Notes: a model not told the origin generated them from the sequence alone. Positions 23,820 through 35,842 are shown, counted from the stretch's first letter. The stretch: DNA of 64,000 nucleotides from Ypsolopha sequella (GCA_934047225.1 OW203986.1:13705221-13769220), one strand, 5' to 3'. Made by a program: numbers and translations.

Positions 23820-24000
23820 TATATAAGGCCTGGCAATTGGGGATGGATATACCGCCATCAATCGGACCCAGGCATGGTGGGTCATCTTGTTATGCCTGTT
23901 TGAGAGCTATCCTCTTAATCACCCCCGAATAACTTCGCGGGGGTTTACTAGTATGATGGTGGTACCTCCACAGTCGAGCTCGGCATCAGCTGTACCATCT
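23820..24000 (-). mobile_element. Fragment of the RTE-like LINE tail
   Basis: On the minus strand it reads GATGCCGAGCTCGACTGTGG, AGGTACCACCATC, then CCCACCATGCCTGGGTCCGA and TGGCGGTATATCCATCC. It lacks the final TGTCCAGCAGTGG block. Confidence 0.55.
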
Positions 24001-24251
24001 CCTAAACCAATTTTAACGAAAGAATGTTAGAGTTTAATTAGATAATTCACACTTGCTACTTCGACACGTAATATTACACCGTTTCGTTTAATTATCACCT
24101 TTACCAGTAATAAACCTGGCAGAACATAAGCCAAAGGTGCTGCTACTGTAAACAACGTGGTAAGTATAATTATTTGCAAAACCAAACACATTCTTGATCT
24201 TTTACTATGCTTTCTTCCTCACACCGCCTCTTTGATCACTAATTGTATTTT

Positions 24252-24430
24252 TAGTTGCCCTCTTGACTGGGTGCATAATATATAATCAAAAACAGATAAA
24301 TACCATCGAATTCCGATTGCCTAAGGATATGTTCGCACTTGAAGTGACGACACAGTTCATAAACAGTGCAATACCCACTAAAGGCAATTTTAAAAGTTCA
24401 GTTTTATCCATGTTTTAGATGATGGGCATT
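24252..24430 (+). mobile_element. MITE related to the transposon at 19454-21122
   Basis: Begins TTAGTTGCCCTCTTGACTGG and GTGCATAATA. It contains CATCGAATTCCGATTGCCTA and GAAGTGACGACACAGTTC, shared with the right end of the 19.4-kb element, and ends in ATGTTTTAGATGATGGGC. Confidence 0.6.
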
Positions 24431-26394
24431 CTAATATTAAAAAAATAATCATTGAAATCGGCTCAGAAATGACGGAGTGATGAAGGAACAACCCTAAAAA
24501 AGGACATAATTATTTACTTTCTCTCCCATAGATCTTAGTGAGAGACCACATGTCATGTTTCCACCTGCCACGATCCTGGCACGCGTCTTTCGCCTCTTTG
24601 TAAGTAAGTATTAAAATGTTCTATAATAAGCAGATCATAATATTTTTAGTAGGTCTTATTTTGCAGAAACTAATTGTATTGGTCAAGAGTATCACAAAGG
24701 CATTGTAATATTTTGCAAACGACTGTCTCTTGTAGAATTGTAGGAAATTCCACAAGATGCTATAACTTTTTATGACTGTTTGTCGATTGGCTCACAGTCC
24801 GCACTGTCATTGCAACACAGAATTACGACACATTTGCATTGGTAGAGGTGGTAGAGCTAAGAAAAAGTTGTAATCTGATCTTGAATTAGGACGATTTTAC
24901 CCACATATTTACACCTTAGGAAATAAGCAACTTTATTAAGTTGTGTAGGTGCATCATGTTTTTAACAAGTTTTGTATTAATGAAATGCGCCTTTCTTCCC
25001 AGAAATATCCCTGCAGTGACATAAGTCATAAATCCCCGTTTTCTTAAAAGCAATTATAAGTACAAACTCTCTCCTTCAGAATCCTCTTCATTTATACAAG
25101 AGGCCCACAAACATTTGTATCCGTCGATGCAAAGAAAAATAACCCTTATTTCTTTGAACATAAATGTAAAGATATCCTATTAAACTGAACTGAATTCTGT
25201 GGAAGAGGCCGTGAGTGTGACAGTACTTATTTGTTTCTCACGCTCGCACCCACCCACTTGGCGTCTTGGATATAACCATACCATAACATAACCATAGCCA
25301 CCTTAGAAATGTTGGATTGTGCCATATCAGAAGTCTGATTTGACCCATTCCTGCGAGATCATGTCTAAACTCCATTCCAATTTCTACTTACGCAGCACTA
25401 ACCCAATGAGACCGTCTCATACGTAAAAATTTTTATGAAAATCAATTGCGTTCAAAATGCTTAAAACAGTAGTAAAATAAATTTTTCGGTATCTCAAAAA
25501 ATGACGAAGTTATTGGCAATCAGAGTGAGCTTAATGTCTCGTGACGTCATCTGACACGATTTCATAGCTATCGCTAACTTCGGTAATAATAGGAATTTTT
25601 CAAAAATAAGAAATATTTTATGCTTTGCTATAACTAATTAATCAGTTACTATAAAAAAATATACTGATATTTCACTACAGGAGACGTGTCCATTGTCTGT
25701 TCCATAATATACTAAAAGCAGAACTATTCATTTTTTTACAATTATGTCACCTGGTATTAAATATATAAATATTTTGTACCAATATGCAAGTTGCAATGTC
25801 AATGCAATATTGCAACTGTCAATGTACAGTGCATTTAATTATTTTTTCTTGGTGTTTTGGGTGTTCTCCAACAAAAGAAACAATACCATCTCGTATCAGA
25901 CCCCAGTAACTTCAATTTAGAAAAAAAAGGGTACAAACCTAAAGACCAAAATAAAACACACTTAATACCTCGTTGTCACACATTTCCCTACCATTTCCAT
26001 ATCCCCAGTATTTACCCGTAATAATCAATTGTAACTTTGTACAGGCCGCGCCGGTAGTACCTACGTAGTAATTATGATGTTTCAATACGCGATAATAGAA
26101 TACTATGTATGGTGCTGCAGCCATAAGTGGAAAGCCACTTAGATGCACGCTAAAGTAATGGTGAGGCAATGGTAATAAATCGTGTGGCATTCGGTAAAGT
26201 AACGGATGGTTTACGTGCTACCGAATATGGTGTTAAGCAGCAGTTTGAGTGTTAAATGAGATGTAAGTAATTGATGTAGTTTCAAATGGGTTTTTAATAT
26301 CGTGATGTACGAACAGAATTTGGATGATAACGGAAGCGGGAATGGCCGAAACATACATGAATATTATCAATAAATGTAAATCGAGCATACAAGT
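24431..26394. other. Intergenic sequence
   Basis: No gene supported. The 83-codon minus-strand frame at 25939-26190 is not recognisable. Small duplications only (ACCATAACATAACCATA near 25275). Confidence 0.35.
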
Positions 26395-26470
26395 AGCGGA
26401 GCTGTAGGCTAGATGCCGTACTCGATCTCGACACCCAGGTTCGAATTCTACCGATCGACCATGCAAAAGT
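26395..26470 (+). repeat. tRNA-like SINE fragment
   Basis: GGAGCTGTAGGCTAGATGCC (box A-like), then CCCAGGTTCGAATTCTACCG (box B GGTTCGAATTC), spaced as in tRNA-derived SINEs. The sequence differs from the main SINE family of this window. A decayed tRNA is possible. Confidence 0.35.
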
Positions 26471-26569
26471 ATTATTTTCTCAATTGAAGTATGTGCATAG
26501 AATCTGTATATTAATGAAATAGTTATTAAAGCTACGAATCACTTTCTTTATTAGGAGAAAAACTCAACG

Positions 26570-26705
26570 TTTCGTTCAAATTAAGGAGGTGTAGCACGCG
26601 CTGAAGTTGACCTAAACGTCGAGCTTTTCTCGTAAAAATCTAAGTGAGTCTTAGCTGTAATATTTATTTCGTTAGGATGTACACTCACCCTAATTTTAAT
26701 GGCAT
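26570..26705 (-). repeat. Foldback repeat shared with 7350-7460
   Basis: AAAAACTCAACGTTTCGTTC faces GACCTAAACGTCGAGCTTTT. The right flank TACACTCACCCTAATTTTAA is the reverse of the 7350 copy. Confidence 0.5.
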
Positions 26706-26709
26706 AATA

Positions 26710-26872
26710 AAGCCAATTCTGAAGACTTTATTTTTAGTTTTAGTACTGTCAAAACTTCAATATTTTTAAAGTAATTTGGATTCTGTTCTCAACACATAAG
26801 GACTATTTTGCAGTGAAGTCAATTTAGTTTTGACAGCACTTAAACTAAAATTAAAGCCTTTACAATCAGCTA
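26710..26872. mobile_element. Foldback MITE (AAGCCGATTCTGAAGGC family), copy 1
   Basis: The left arm runs AAGCCAATTCTGAAGACTTT, then AGTTTTAGTACTGTCAAAAC. The right arm is its complement (AGTTTTGACAGCACTTAAAC, AAAGCCTTTACAATCAGCT). Other copies: 27147-27290 and 46971-47130, with a right end only at about 27795-27825. Confidence 0.65.
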
Positions 26873-26875
26873 TAA

Positions 26876-26992
26876 TATATTAGTAATGAAATATAATTTG
26901 TAATTATTACAAATTGTAATTATTACAAATTATATTTAATTACTAATATACAGCGCGTCGCTGCTATAATTATTATAACAGCGACGCGCTGT
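26876..26992. repeat. Two adjacent palindromes
   Basis: First, an AT-rich near-perfect palindrome of about 70 bp around TTGTAATTATTACAA. Second, CAGCGCGTCGCTG (26952-26964) with its exact complement CAGCGACGCGCTG (26980-26992) around a 15-base AT loop. Confidence 0.75.
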
Positions 26993-27030
26993 GAGGTAAA
27001 ACTGCATGCCCTAAAAGTGTATTTGTGCTC

Positions 27031-27290
27031 ACAAACGAGACGATGATAAATATGATACATATTTATGGGACAATTTTCAGGTATTTACCTACTTATGTCA
27101 CATAATAATTGACTAGATAAAATAATAAAGTTAAATAGTAGACAATAAGGCCGATTCTAAGGGCATTGATTTTAGTTTTAGTGCCATCAAAACTGAATTT
27201 CTTCAAAAGTAATTTAGCTACTATTTTATAGCACTTTTTTGCAATGAAGAAAATTTGGTTTTGACAGCAATAAAACTAAAATTAAAGCCT
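27031..27290 (+). mobile_element. Foldback MITE copy 2 with an extended flank
   Basis: 27147-27290 is the AAGCCGATTCTGAAGGC-type hairpin. The adjoining 27031-27146 (CAAACGAGACGATGATAAAT to AAATAGTAGACAATAAGG) is also shared with the 46971-47243 copy in reverse, so the transposing unit is larger than the hairpin. Confidence 0.6.
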
Positions 27291-27300
27291 CAATAAATAT

Positions 27301-27564
27301 ATAAGGTCTTTCAATTTAAATGGAAAGTAATTTAAGAGGTGATTCAGTATCGTTAATACATCACATTCCACTGCAAAGTACTTTTTTTTGCGCGAACTTT
27401 TTCTTCGCTTGTCCGTACAAACTGAGTCAGCTGATCGGACCATTTTGTACTGAGAAGCGAAAAAAAAGTTCGCGCAAAAACAAGTGCTTTGCAGTGGAAT
27501 GTGATGTATTAACGATAATGAATCACCTCCTGAATAACTTTCAGTTTAAATTGAAAGACCTTAT
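27301..27564. mobile_element. Foldback MITE of 264 bp
   Basis: The ends ATAAGGTCTTTCAATTTAAA and TTTAAATTGAAAGACCTTAT are exact complements. The arms continue through TACATCACATTCCACTGCAA and TTGCAGTGGAATGTGATGTA. The 82-codon frame spanning it is an arm artefact. Confidence 0.75.
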
Positions 27565-27584
27565 ATAATATGCCTCTATTAGCT

Positions 27585-27791
27585 TTTTATTTGCAATTAC
27601 ACATATATACCTTTAAGTATATTTAAAAAATAAAAGAATATTTTAAACTTGATATATATTTCGGCCCTTAGTAGGCCGTCATCATACTTGACTGATGACG
27701 GCCTACTAAGGGCCGAAATATATTTAAAATTTAAAATTTTTCTTTTATTTATTAAATATATTTAAAGTTATATATGTGTAATTGCAAATAA
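27585..27791. mobile_element. Long perfect-arm hairpin element
   Basis: TTTATTTGCAATTACACATA pairs with TATGTGTAATTGCAAATAAA. The centre ATATATTTCGGCCCTTAGTA, then GGCCGTCATCA, faces its exact complement with a loop of only about ten bases (TACTTGAC). Confidence 0.75.
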
Positions 27792-27919
27792 AATTAAAGT
27801 CTTTACAATCGGCTTTAATATACACTCACATAATCTACACTCAGAAACACTTCTAACAACCCCACGGTGATATGTATCGTTATGTTTTGAAGTAGAGGCT
27901 TTCGAGTTGAAACCTGCGG

Positions 27920-28128
27920 ACCTATTATGTATCTTTAGTTGCCAACTGCACTGAGTGCCTATCATCAAATACATAGAATACTATTAAATTCCGATTGTTT
28001 AAGGATAATGTTCGCACTTGAAGTGACTACACATTTCGTAAATAGGCAATATTTATTGTTCAGTTTTTATCTGTTTTTGACGATAGGCACCCAGTCCAGT
28101 TGGCAATCAAAGATATATAATAGAGGGG
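27920..28128 (+). mobile_element. MITE related to the transposon at 19454-21122
   Basis: Begins GGACCTATTATGTATCTTTA, GTTGCCAACTGCACTGAGTG and CCTATCATCAAATACATAG. Ends GTTTTTGACGATAGGCACCC, AGTCCAGTTGGCAATCAAAG and ATATATAATAGAGGGGCC. The interior shares the CGATTGTTTAAGGATAATGT block with the larger element. Confidence 0.65.
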
Positions 28129-28667
28129 CCGATGTGAGGAAGCTCAAGAAAAGACGACTAACTAACTTATTTTCTTAAAAGTTACTCGTTTTCGTCTCAA
28201 AAGTTACCAAATTGAGGGGCTTAGTATCAACAAATACGTACTATCTAAAGCCTAGACCTCGTTAGCCAAACCAAAAATATTACGCAACATTTTTCTTTTT
28301 TAGTACCAACAAAATTTCTATAATGAAAAAAAATTTCAATTGATTGGTGTTTTTTGGTGGCAAAAGGTGAACTATTGACTATTGTGTGTCGCCGACTTGG
28401 ACAAATATTTGTCCAAGGTAGCCAACTGAGCTAGGTACTCCTCACAAATTAGGTAAAATTTAAGATAATTTTATCGTATTTCCGTTGGCCTGATAGATAT
28501 ACATAGTTTGTCCTCAAATCTATCAGGCTCGTCGAGGTAGATTAGGCAGGCAAGGCTGAAAGGGGAAATGGAAGCATTATAATACCATAATACCTGTATA
28601 CGTACAATAGAGCTTTGATGATTATGGAAGGTATTGTATGGTATAGGAAACCGTAAATTATAATCCG
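28129..28667. other. Intergenic, nothing recognised
   Basis: AT-rich sequence. The 87-codon minus-strand frame at 28471-28734 overlaps a dispersed repeat and is not protein-like. Confidence 0.35.
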
Positions 28668-28965
28668 TATTCGAAATATATTTTATCCACTCCCATACTA
28701 ATACAACATCAAAAGCGGTTTTATAGGTACCCACATTGTTTGACCGATGTTATAATATTACATTATAATATGTTATAATATTACATGATAACACCGAAAT
28801 TCTGCGCTGTGATTAGCCAGATTTATTACAATACCACCAGAAAACCAATCACAACCGATACCGGCCTTTCTTAATTTTTTAAGCCATACCCTCTTTCCTC
28901 TTCTCGCTTCTGATTGGTCTCAGGCATCTGATTACTACCATGGAATTAATATCAGCCCTATCAGC
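28668..28965 (+). repeat. Dispersed repeat shared with 43236-43450
   Basis: Shared blocks: TATCCACTCCCATACTAATA, GGTTTTATAGGTACCCACAT, TTATAATATTACAT, TTCTGCGCTGTGA and CTCGCTTCTGATTGGT. This copy has an extra duplicated ATAATATTACAT block. Confidence 0.55.
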
Positions 28966-30704
28966 TGCGTATAATTTGAGATATCTTATGCCGCAAACCG
29001 TCCCAGACAGGCACCATATAACTTGGGTACAAACCTTGCATCAGCCACTGCAACCGGGCTATTTATATTTACAATAAGGAAGGAGGAAAAGATCAGGTTT
29101 ATAAAAGTATTTACAAAAAGACAGCACTGGCCTCGATTTAGTCCTAGGTGAGCGCAGGCGGCTATCAAGCTCGAGTGGCACAGCGTCCAGATACTTCCGT
29201 CAATTGTCGAAGATAGTGGTCGAAGGTAGAACAGGAGAGGAGAGTAGGAAGATAGTAGTCCAAAAGGAAGGGCTGCAGTTAGGCAGCTTTTCTATTTCAG
29301 CAGATACAAAGTTTTATCACTAACAATATGGTAATTATAATTAAAGTTCAGATATTTATAATGTTTTTATCGGCAAGCATTTCTTTGGAAAATTCTCCCA
29401 AGAAGTCAATTCAATTCAATTCAATGCCATTTTATCTGGCTTCCGATAATGTGGACTCCGCACATTAGTTCCGCCAATGTCAAGTTTTTTTTTTTTTTAA
29501 ATTAAAAAGACGCACAGTGATTAAATAACAATTAGGTACCTACAACTAAACGAAAATTATAATCTCATCGATCTTCCGCGAGTACAATAAAATAACGATA
29601 AAAAATAAATAAAATTAAAAGGCAAATAGAGAAAAAAAAACAGGAAAGAACTAGAATTAGGTACCTACAGTAAATATTGCTAATAGGATTATCCCTATTA
29701 TAAATTAATATTATTTAATTTAATAAATCTACATAATAAATATACAAATGGACTATATATACAAGGGACAATAAAAATCTGAAGTTGACAGGGCGGGGGA
29801 TTTCAGAAGGGAGAACATTATACAGAGAGAAACGAAGTTTTTGGCAATCGAAAAATCTCCCAAGAAGTCATTCTTTTGTTTTAGTTTTGCGAAAAGAGAA
29901 AATTTTGAATTTAGATTTAAAAAGTTACATTTGGCTTCGAGTGCCAGCAAAACCAAAAGAGGTTATCGAAAAATAAGGATCAAGAAGTATTACAAATATT
30001 GCAATGCTACAACTGTAGTATTGTATTGTTTTTAGGAAGTGTCTACTGTACTGCTAGTGGCAACGTACCTAATTAATATGTTCGGATGCTGCTATTTCGC
30101 CGTCAGTCATACAACGAAGTTGTATACGTTCACTTGATTAGACGATTCAGATATCGAATCGTTTGTGCAGGGTGAGATGAGACTTGAGAGCACTAGGTTT
30201 TGCTATGTTCATAAATTCGGGAGCCATGCAAAAACTGAATAGCTTCAAAATACAAGTTTTTTCCATAGTTGTGAAATTTGGATTTTTTTAGAAATCAACA
30301 GCCAAATTCACGACTGGAATATGAAATGAAATGAAATATATTTATTTATGTAATGTAGGTATAACAGATACACTTATTACAGGTCGGTTTTAATGTAATA
30401 TATGTAATTAAATAACCTACGTGTATAGGTAATAGTTTCATGTAATAAATAATAATATGGAGAAGGATATTAATAATAATGAGGGATCAAATTCCAATTA
30501 TATTAATCTACTAAAATATTTTAACATTACTTGAACATTTTGTGCACGTTTTTTTAGAAACAATTTTTTGGGTGGTTCTTGTGATTTCTTTCCAAATCTG
30601 AAAAATTTATCTTTCATCGGAATGAGTGCATATCCCCTTCAGTAAATAATGTATTATTTTCATAAAATAGTATATTATTTTTGGATTCTTTTTCTAGGGA
30701 TCAG
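28966..30704. other. Intergenic sequence with minor repeats
   Basis: Contains (ATTCA)n at about 29407-29422, a poly-T run near 29488, and a reversed retroposon-type tail at about 30319-30350 (ATGAAATGAAATGAAATATA, TTTATT). AATCTCCCAAGAAGTCA near 29862 resembles ATTCTCCCAAGAAGTCA near 29393. No gene seen. Confidence 0.35.
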
Positions 30705-31010
30705 AAACGCGATTGGAGAAATTCGGCTCGATAGAAATATTTATTAAAATGAAGTCCTTTACGACACCAATTCTCCTGGTTTGACATTTTAGAATGACAT
30801 ATAGACTGCAACTATATTTTATTAGATGGGTTTTAACGGTATCTAGGACCTGGTTAAACGAAATTTTGAAAGCAACTTTAGTACATTTTATATTAATAAA
30901 AAAACGACTTTTTGCTACTTTTCCACGAAACCGTCCCTCTCGCACTGAGGATTTTTTCGCATATGGAGTAACAGGGACGCTAAAACTTTTAGATATCGCC
31001 TTAAAATAAA
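30705..31010 (+). repeat. Dispersed repeat shared with 18830-19150
   Basis: See the partner copy. Frames on both strands (83 and 71 codons) fall entirely within it. Confidence 0.5.
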
Positions 31011-31329
31011 ATCTCTATCCGTTTTATCCGAACTCCGAACACTATAGCCCAATTTGGAGCGGCAGGCTCATTGTTTTGATATACGTAATAATATGATACA
31101 AAGAGACAATAGCCGTGATTTGATTTAGATCATCAAGATATGATTGGCCCATTACAATTGAGACATTACTGTATGTTCACGGATTATTGATAAATAGGGT
31201 AGGGTAATAGAAGCCTTATAATTATTTATTTACGGGAATAACATCAAAATAATATATATGGCTTAATGGTTTGAATAATATATCTAAGTTAATCATCAAG
31301 ACAGAGCACATAATGTGACATTAGTGGAG

Positions 31330-31705
31330 GAATATACAGTCTGTAAAACCCACGATTTTACAAAACCGCTAATTGTTTTACAAAACAGCTACGTTATGTA
31401 AAACAATTTTCAGCTGTTTTAGAAAATAACACGCAGGATCGTATAAACGTTTTGCGTTATTTAACGCATGCTGGGTCAACGTTTAGCGGTTTTGTAAAAC
31501 AATTAAGTGGCTTTTTAAAACAGTGTCAAAACCACACAAAACGTTGGATTGTAAATTTTGTTAAAAACTACAGGAGTCGCCTCGCTCCGCTCCGCTTCGC
31601 TCGGTTCCTTGTTTTATCTTACATGTTAACCTAACACGCTCCTCCTCGCTTCGCTCGTTGTCGCAGTTGTCGCACCTATTTTGGCTTTTGTTGAAAGACT
31701 TTTTA
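31330..31705 (+). repeat. Repeat rich in TTTTGTAAAAC motifs plus a fragment of the 2950-3120 family
   Basis: TTTACAAAAC/GTTTTGTAAA-type motifs recur many times in both orientations (31358-31520). From about 31560 the sequence (GTCGCCTCGCTCCGCTCCGC, CTTCGCTCGG, then GTCGCACCTATTTT) matches the inner half of 2950-3120. Confidence 0.45.
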
Positions 31706-32328
31706 CATTACGTCTCAACGTGAGTAATGTTGTCAAACGTAACGCAATGACAAGCCATCTTAATTTAATTTAGCTATTTTACATAACGGAGCTTTTTTGT
31801 AAAACAACTAGCAGTTTTGTGAAAAAGCTGATTGTACAATTTAACTTGGACATATAGAGACATCGATTGACATGGCCAAAAATCTATCTAAATGAGGCTT
31901 TGTACTCTCTGTTCTCCTCTTACTAAGGTAAAGTTGTAAAGGCCACAAAGCCAACAATAATATAAAGTCAATTAAAAAAAAAACCGTGGCCAATTTCATA
32001 CAAATAATCAGAACCCACTGATACCTTTTTGCAAAATTTTAATTATTTATTTTATCTTACAATACTAATAAAGAACTTTTTCATAAATAGATGCTTTTTA
32101 CGTTTCATCTCTTAATGTGTACCACATATTTTTTTGAACTCCCTTTTTGTTCGACATTAAGCCAAAGCATCGGGGTAACAATACATTAATCTCACACCCA
32201 GCATCTGCAAATTTGTGCGCTGCGGGTCGTCTTGTTAAATTATGAATTTGCCATCGGGTAAGTTCCATTGAATCACTTTTCACTCTTTTTACAATTGTAA
32301 TAAAATAGGGGCAATAAAAGGTGGTAAA
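31706..32328. other. Intergenic, nothing recognised
   Basis: AT-rich sequence with more scattered GTAAAAC motifs up to about 31840. No gene seen. Confidence 0.35.
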
Positions 32329-32672
32329 GCTGATGCCGGGCTCGACTGTGGAGGTACCAACATCTTACTTGGAGACAGGGGGTCTCCATTCCCGAAGTAA
32401 TTCGGGGGAGAGTAAGAGGACAGCTCACAGGCAAAAAGGAGGCCCACCATGCCTGGGACTGATGGATGGCGGTATATCTATCCCTAATAGCCGGGCCTTA
32501 TATGGAACAGACTAGTGACGGGCAGCGGTGTCACTGGTGCGAGGGTTCCGGCACTGCGTTCACCAACCCGCCTGCCCAGTGTGTGTGACTGAGTATGGGC
32601 AATTCTTCCAGGATGACCGCCGGGAGTGGCAAAGTCATGTCCAGCAGTGGACGAACTAGGCTGATGGATAGA
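32329..32672 (+). mobile_element. 3' tail of an RTE-like non-LTR retrotransposon
   Basis: GATGCCGGGCTCGACTGTGG, AGGTACCAACATCTTACTTG, CACCATGCCTGGGACTGATG, CGGCAGTGTCACTGG-like sequence, and the end TCATGTCCAGCAGTGGACGA, ACTAGGCTGATGGATAGATG. Closely similar to 56059-56413. The 64-codon frame inside belongs to the repeat. Confidence 0.6.
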
Positions 32673-35107
32673 TGAGGGGCAATAAGTGGAGCAGAGGATT
32701 TTACCGAATGGTACATAAAAAGTAGGTGAAAATTACTTATGTTATACTGTCAATGGTACACAGAGTACATAAGAGCTTCTCTTGTAAGCTCTTCAAGTTT
32801 AATAAACGGCACCAGCCACACTTCACACTGAAGTTTTGATAGTTTTTATTTCAGTCGTAAAGTTTACAATAATAGTTTAACTTTATCAATTGCACCAGCC
32901 CACTTTTCATCCTTATTACGATGAAAAAATAGCAAAAAGTGGGTCACTAGAACTTTCCACGATAGAACATCTAATCTGATTAAAAAAGGCGGTTTTTACA
33001 ATACATTAGCATTGCTATTGCTATAATATGTTCTTCATGATTACCTGTTATTGATTTTTTTTGTACATACTAAACTAGGAAACGCCTCGCAGCGATCGAG
33101 AGAATTAATGGGAATTTCTTAAGATCCCTTTTTAGCGAATGTTTACGTCATACAACGAACCTACAGTCCAAATTTCATGTTCCTAGGTCAAGCCGTTTGG
33201 TCTGGGCGTTGATAGATCAGTTAGTCAGTCAGTCAGATAAAAAAATGGTTTATGTTGCAAACTCGTATTTCGATCTAAGAAAGATAAAGATAAGACCCCA
33301 TGGATAGAAACGAAACCAAGTAATGCGTTTGAACTAAAATATTGTAAGATATTGTGCAGATGATCCATGCTATATTTCTCATTTTCCATCCCGAACAAGC
33401 TCTTAGTAATTAAGCAATTACAACATCTTAAGATGACAAAGATGTGCAACAAAAGAAAAATAACTGCTATCTTAAAAGGTCAATTAGACCACCACTGTTG
33501 TTACCACCACGAAAACTAGAAGACTGAGCCAATCAAAATGGCCTCCTATTACTAAATGCAAAGATACCTTTTCATGGTCATACATTAATCTGTCGATAGC
33601 TTAATGATTCCATGCATTTAACTTGGAGTAGCAACCGGTCCCTGGGCTGGCACAACAGGAGGTCTTTTTATTGAGGAGACTTCGGCTTGAAGACGCGGGA
33701 GTGACCTCAAAAGTTGGACTATAGAACTGGCATTTCAGTATAGACCGGGGACCATAAATAAATACCACATAAGTTCTATGGACAGATTGTTAATATGAAA
33801 GTTATAAAAGATATACTTGGTGCAATATTCATAGATTCAAACAAATATGTGAACCTAATGTTCATCAAACACTAAACATTTGTAAGTATCTGTAAGCCTT
33901 TTAAAGAGGGAATTAAAAAAATATATATATAGGTACTGATAGAATTACACGTTGTACTACAACCCGTAAAATGTGTTCTGATTTCATCTTCTGATTTTAT
34001 CGCCAATTACGCGTTTCTTATCCATCAAGAAAGTCGCTACAAATGCTTATCTCAGTGTTTACAATACAAATCATCGCGCGTGAGTCATGTCGTGAGAAAA
34101 GTTGTACAATGTGACTTGCTAATCAATAATCACCTTTATTACAAACTACTAAGACCAATGACAGTAGTTTAAGTGAGAAGAGCTGGAGAACGGCGCGAGC
34201 GCAGCGCGTGGGCGATCCTGTTGGAGGCATGGGGTTTGTGGCATTTTACCGACGAAATTTGTCAGCAAACACCATCATTTTAGTTTGAGCAAATCGAAAT
34301 GATCATACGAAGTTACGAAGTTAGAACAGATGACCACTGCGCTGGCTGATATCTGTCGCAGCCCTGTGTTAGTTAAAAAAGGCAGCATTCAACTAAACGG
34401 CTAAAAGACGCTCAGCCCAAATGCAACGTTTAACCAGAAGCCAGAACGGCGCTTAGCCTTTAGGGAAATGGTATTATATTATGACATCATATTGTTAGCG
34501 TTACCAAAATAACATAAAGTGGTGAGAATACAGACACAAGAAAAGTTCAGTGTTAAAACTGCTGATAGGTAAAAAATCAAAGCATTAAAAAAACACCAGT
34601 TATTTTATCAACAGTTGAAGCCATATTTGTAAAATAGTGCAGTATTGTGCAAAAAAATTTACTTAAGTTAAATGACGTGGTGGTTTTTGGTTTAGCCGTT
34701 GTCAATGGGCTAGCTTTCGGGCAGCCAACAAGTTAAACGTTGAAGTATCTTAACTTATACAACCAGCCACCTAGGCATTCAATTAGATATCGATATTTAA
34801 TTAATGGAAAATAATTTGATTTAAATCCTAATTAAATATTCGGTTTTATAAATATAAAATATCAAAATTTCAGGTCTGTAATTCATACCGTCTACGAAAT
34901 ACTTAGAGGTTACTATACTTACTTATCCACCGACTGACAACAGAGTAACATTAACAGAGCTCTGTTTTAGCTTTTGGGTTTTCTTAAAAGTGCACATGAA
35001 AAATGTATTTTTAGCATAATTAATTTTGAATTGTTCTAAAAAAATTACAGTAATTAAATACTATGCAAAAGCGCACTCATTTCTTTTATTCGATTTTCAT
35101 GTAAAAC
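32673..35107. other. Intergenic sequence with a (CAGT)n-ending repeat
   Basis: About 33070-33236 is a dispersed-type repeat ending TAGATCAGTTAGTCAGTCAG and TCAG. A degraded GGAACCCTAAAAA-family copy may lie at about 34870-34990. About 34180-34215 is GC-rich (ACGGCGCGAGCGCAGCGCG). No gene supported. Confidence 0.35.
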
Positions 35108-35176
35108 ATCACGAAGCTATTTCCTTGACGTAAAAAAAGGCGGACGGCGTCGCAGCTAAGCAACTACTGAAGGTCT
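35108..35176. repeat. Inverted repeat arm interrupted by the gypsy element
   Basis: CACGAAGCTATTTCCTTGAC, then GTAAAAAAAGGCGGAC, is the reverse complement (with a few changes) of 41985-42045 (GTCCGCCATTTTTTACGTCA, ACGGCTATTTC). The retrotransposon therefore landed between the arms of an older foldback sequence. Confidence 0.5.
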
Positions 35177-35180
35177 GAAG

Positions 35181-35576
35181 TATAATCTTGCCACAGAGTT
35201 GGTAATAAAACACAATAACACTTTCACAGTTTACTAGATACTATTAACACTTTATAACCAATTAAACTTTCTTGCTTGTAAATCACAAAATAAATGATCG
35301 AAAAGAACAAAAGAAAATATATCTAAAAGAACGACCTAAAAGAACTGAGGTGAGGCACTCCACCACGCTTCTCCTTCTGTCAAAAACTTCGGCGCCATCG
35401 TCCGTAAAATTTTTGTCATGATCGTCATGATATCGCACGTGTTCGCTCAACCTCAACTCTTTTGTACAAATTAAATAATCAAAATCAATATTATATGTAG
35501 TAACACAATGTATAATGCCATTTTTATTTAATTATAGAATTATAGAATATGTACTTTTATTAGTAAGTTGCTAACA
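35181..35576 (-). repeat. 3' LTR of the gypsy element
   Basis: On the minus strand it starts TGTTAGCAACTTACTAATAA and ends GATTATA. Identical by eye to 41464-41859. GAAG flanks it at 35177-35180. The start TG is canonical but the end TA is not. Confidence 0.9.
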
Positions 35577-35722
35577 AATCGGCCGTCCTGCAATAAAACA
35601 CGTCCTCGTGTTTAAGCACAAACAAAACGGAAGAACAAATATTTTCTAATAAGTACATAATATAATCACATTTTTACGTGTAAAAATAACGCTGCTACTT
35701 ACAATATTTTTATCTCATACAA

Positions 35723-35753
35723 GCACATGTTGTTGACATTATTCAACATGTGC
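35723..35753 (-). repeat. Stem-loop in the gypsy 3' noncoding region
   Basis: GCACATGTTG and CAACATGTGC form a perfect 10-bp stem around an 11-base loop. It lies between the tandem array and the 3' LTR. Confidence 0.6.
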
Positions 35754-35842
35754 ACTTAGTATTCCTCTAGTAATAGTCAGTGAATTCATCTTATTAACTT
35801 TTAAATACAGGGGACTTATTAAGGGTTCTTTACTCACTATCG

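Noticed and set aside
27320..27568. 82-codon frame with several Cys
   Set aside because: It spans both arms of a foldback MITE, so it is generated by the inverted repeat.
35174..35180. LTR boundary at TGAAG to give TG...CA ends
   Set aside because: The two copies differ there (TGAAGTATA versus TGAAGCTATA), and GAAG is found on both outer flanks, so it is better read as the target duplication.
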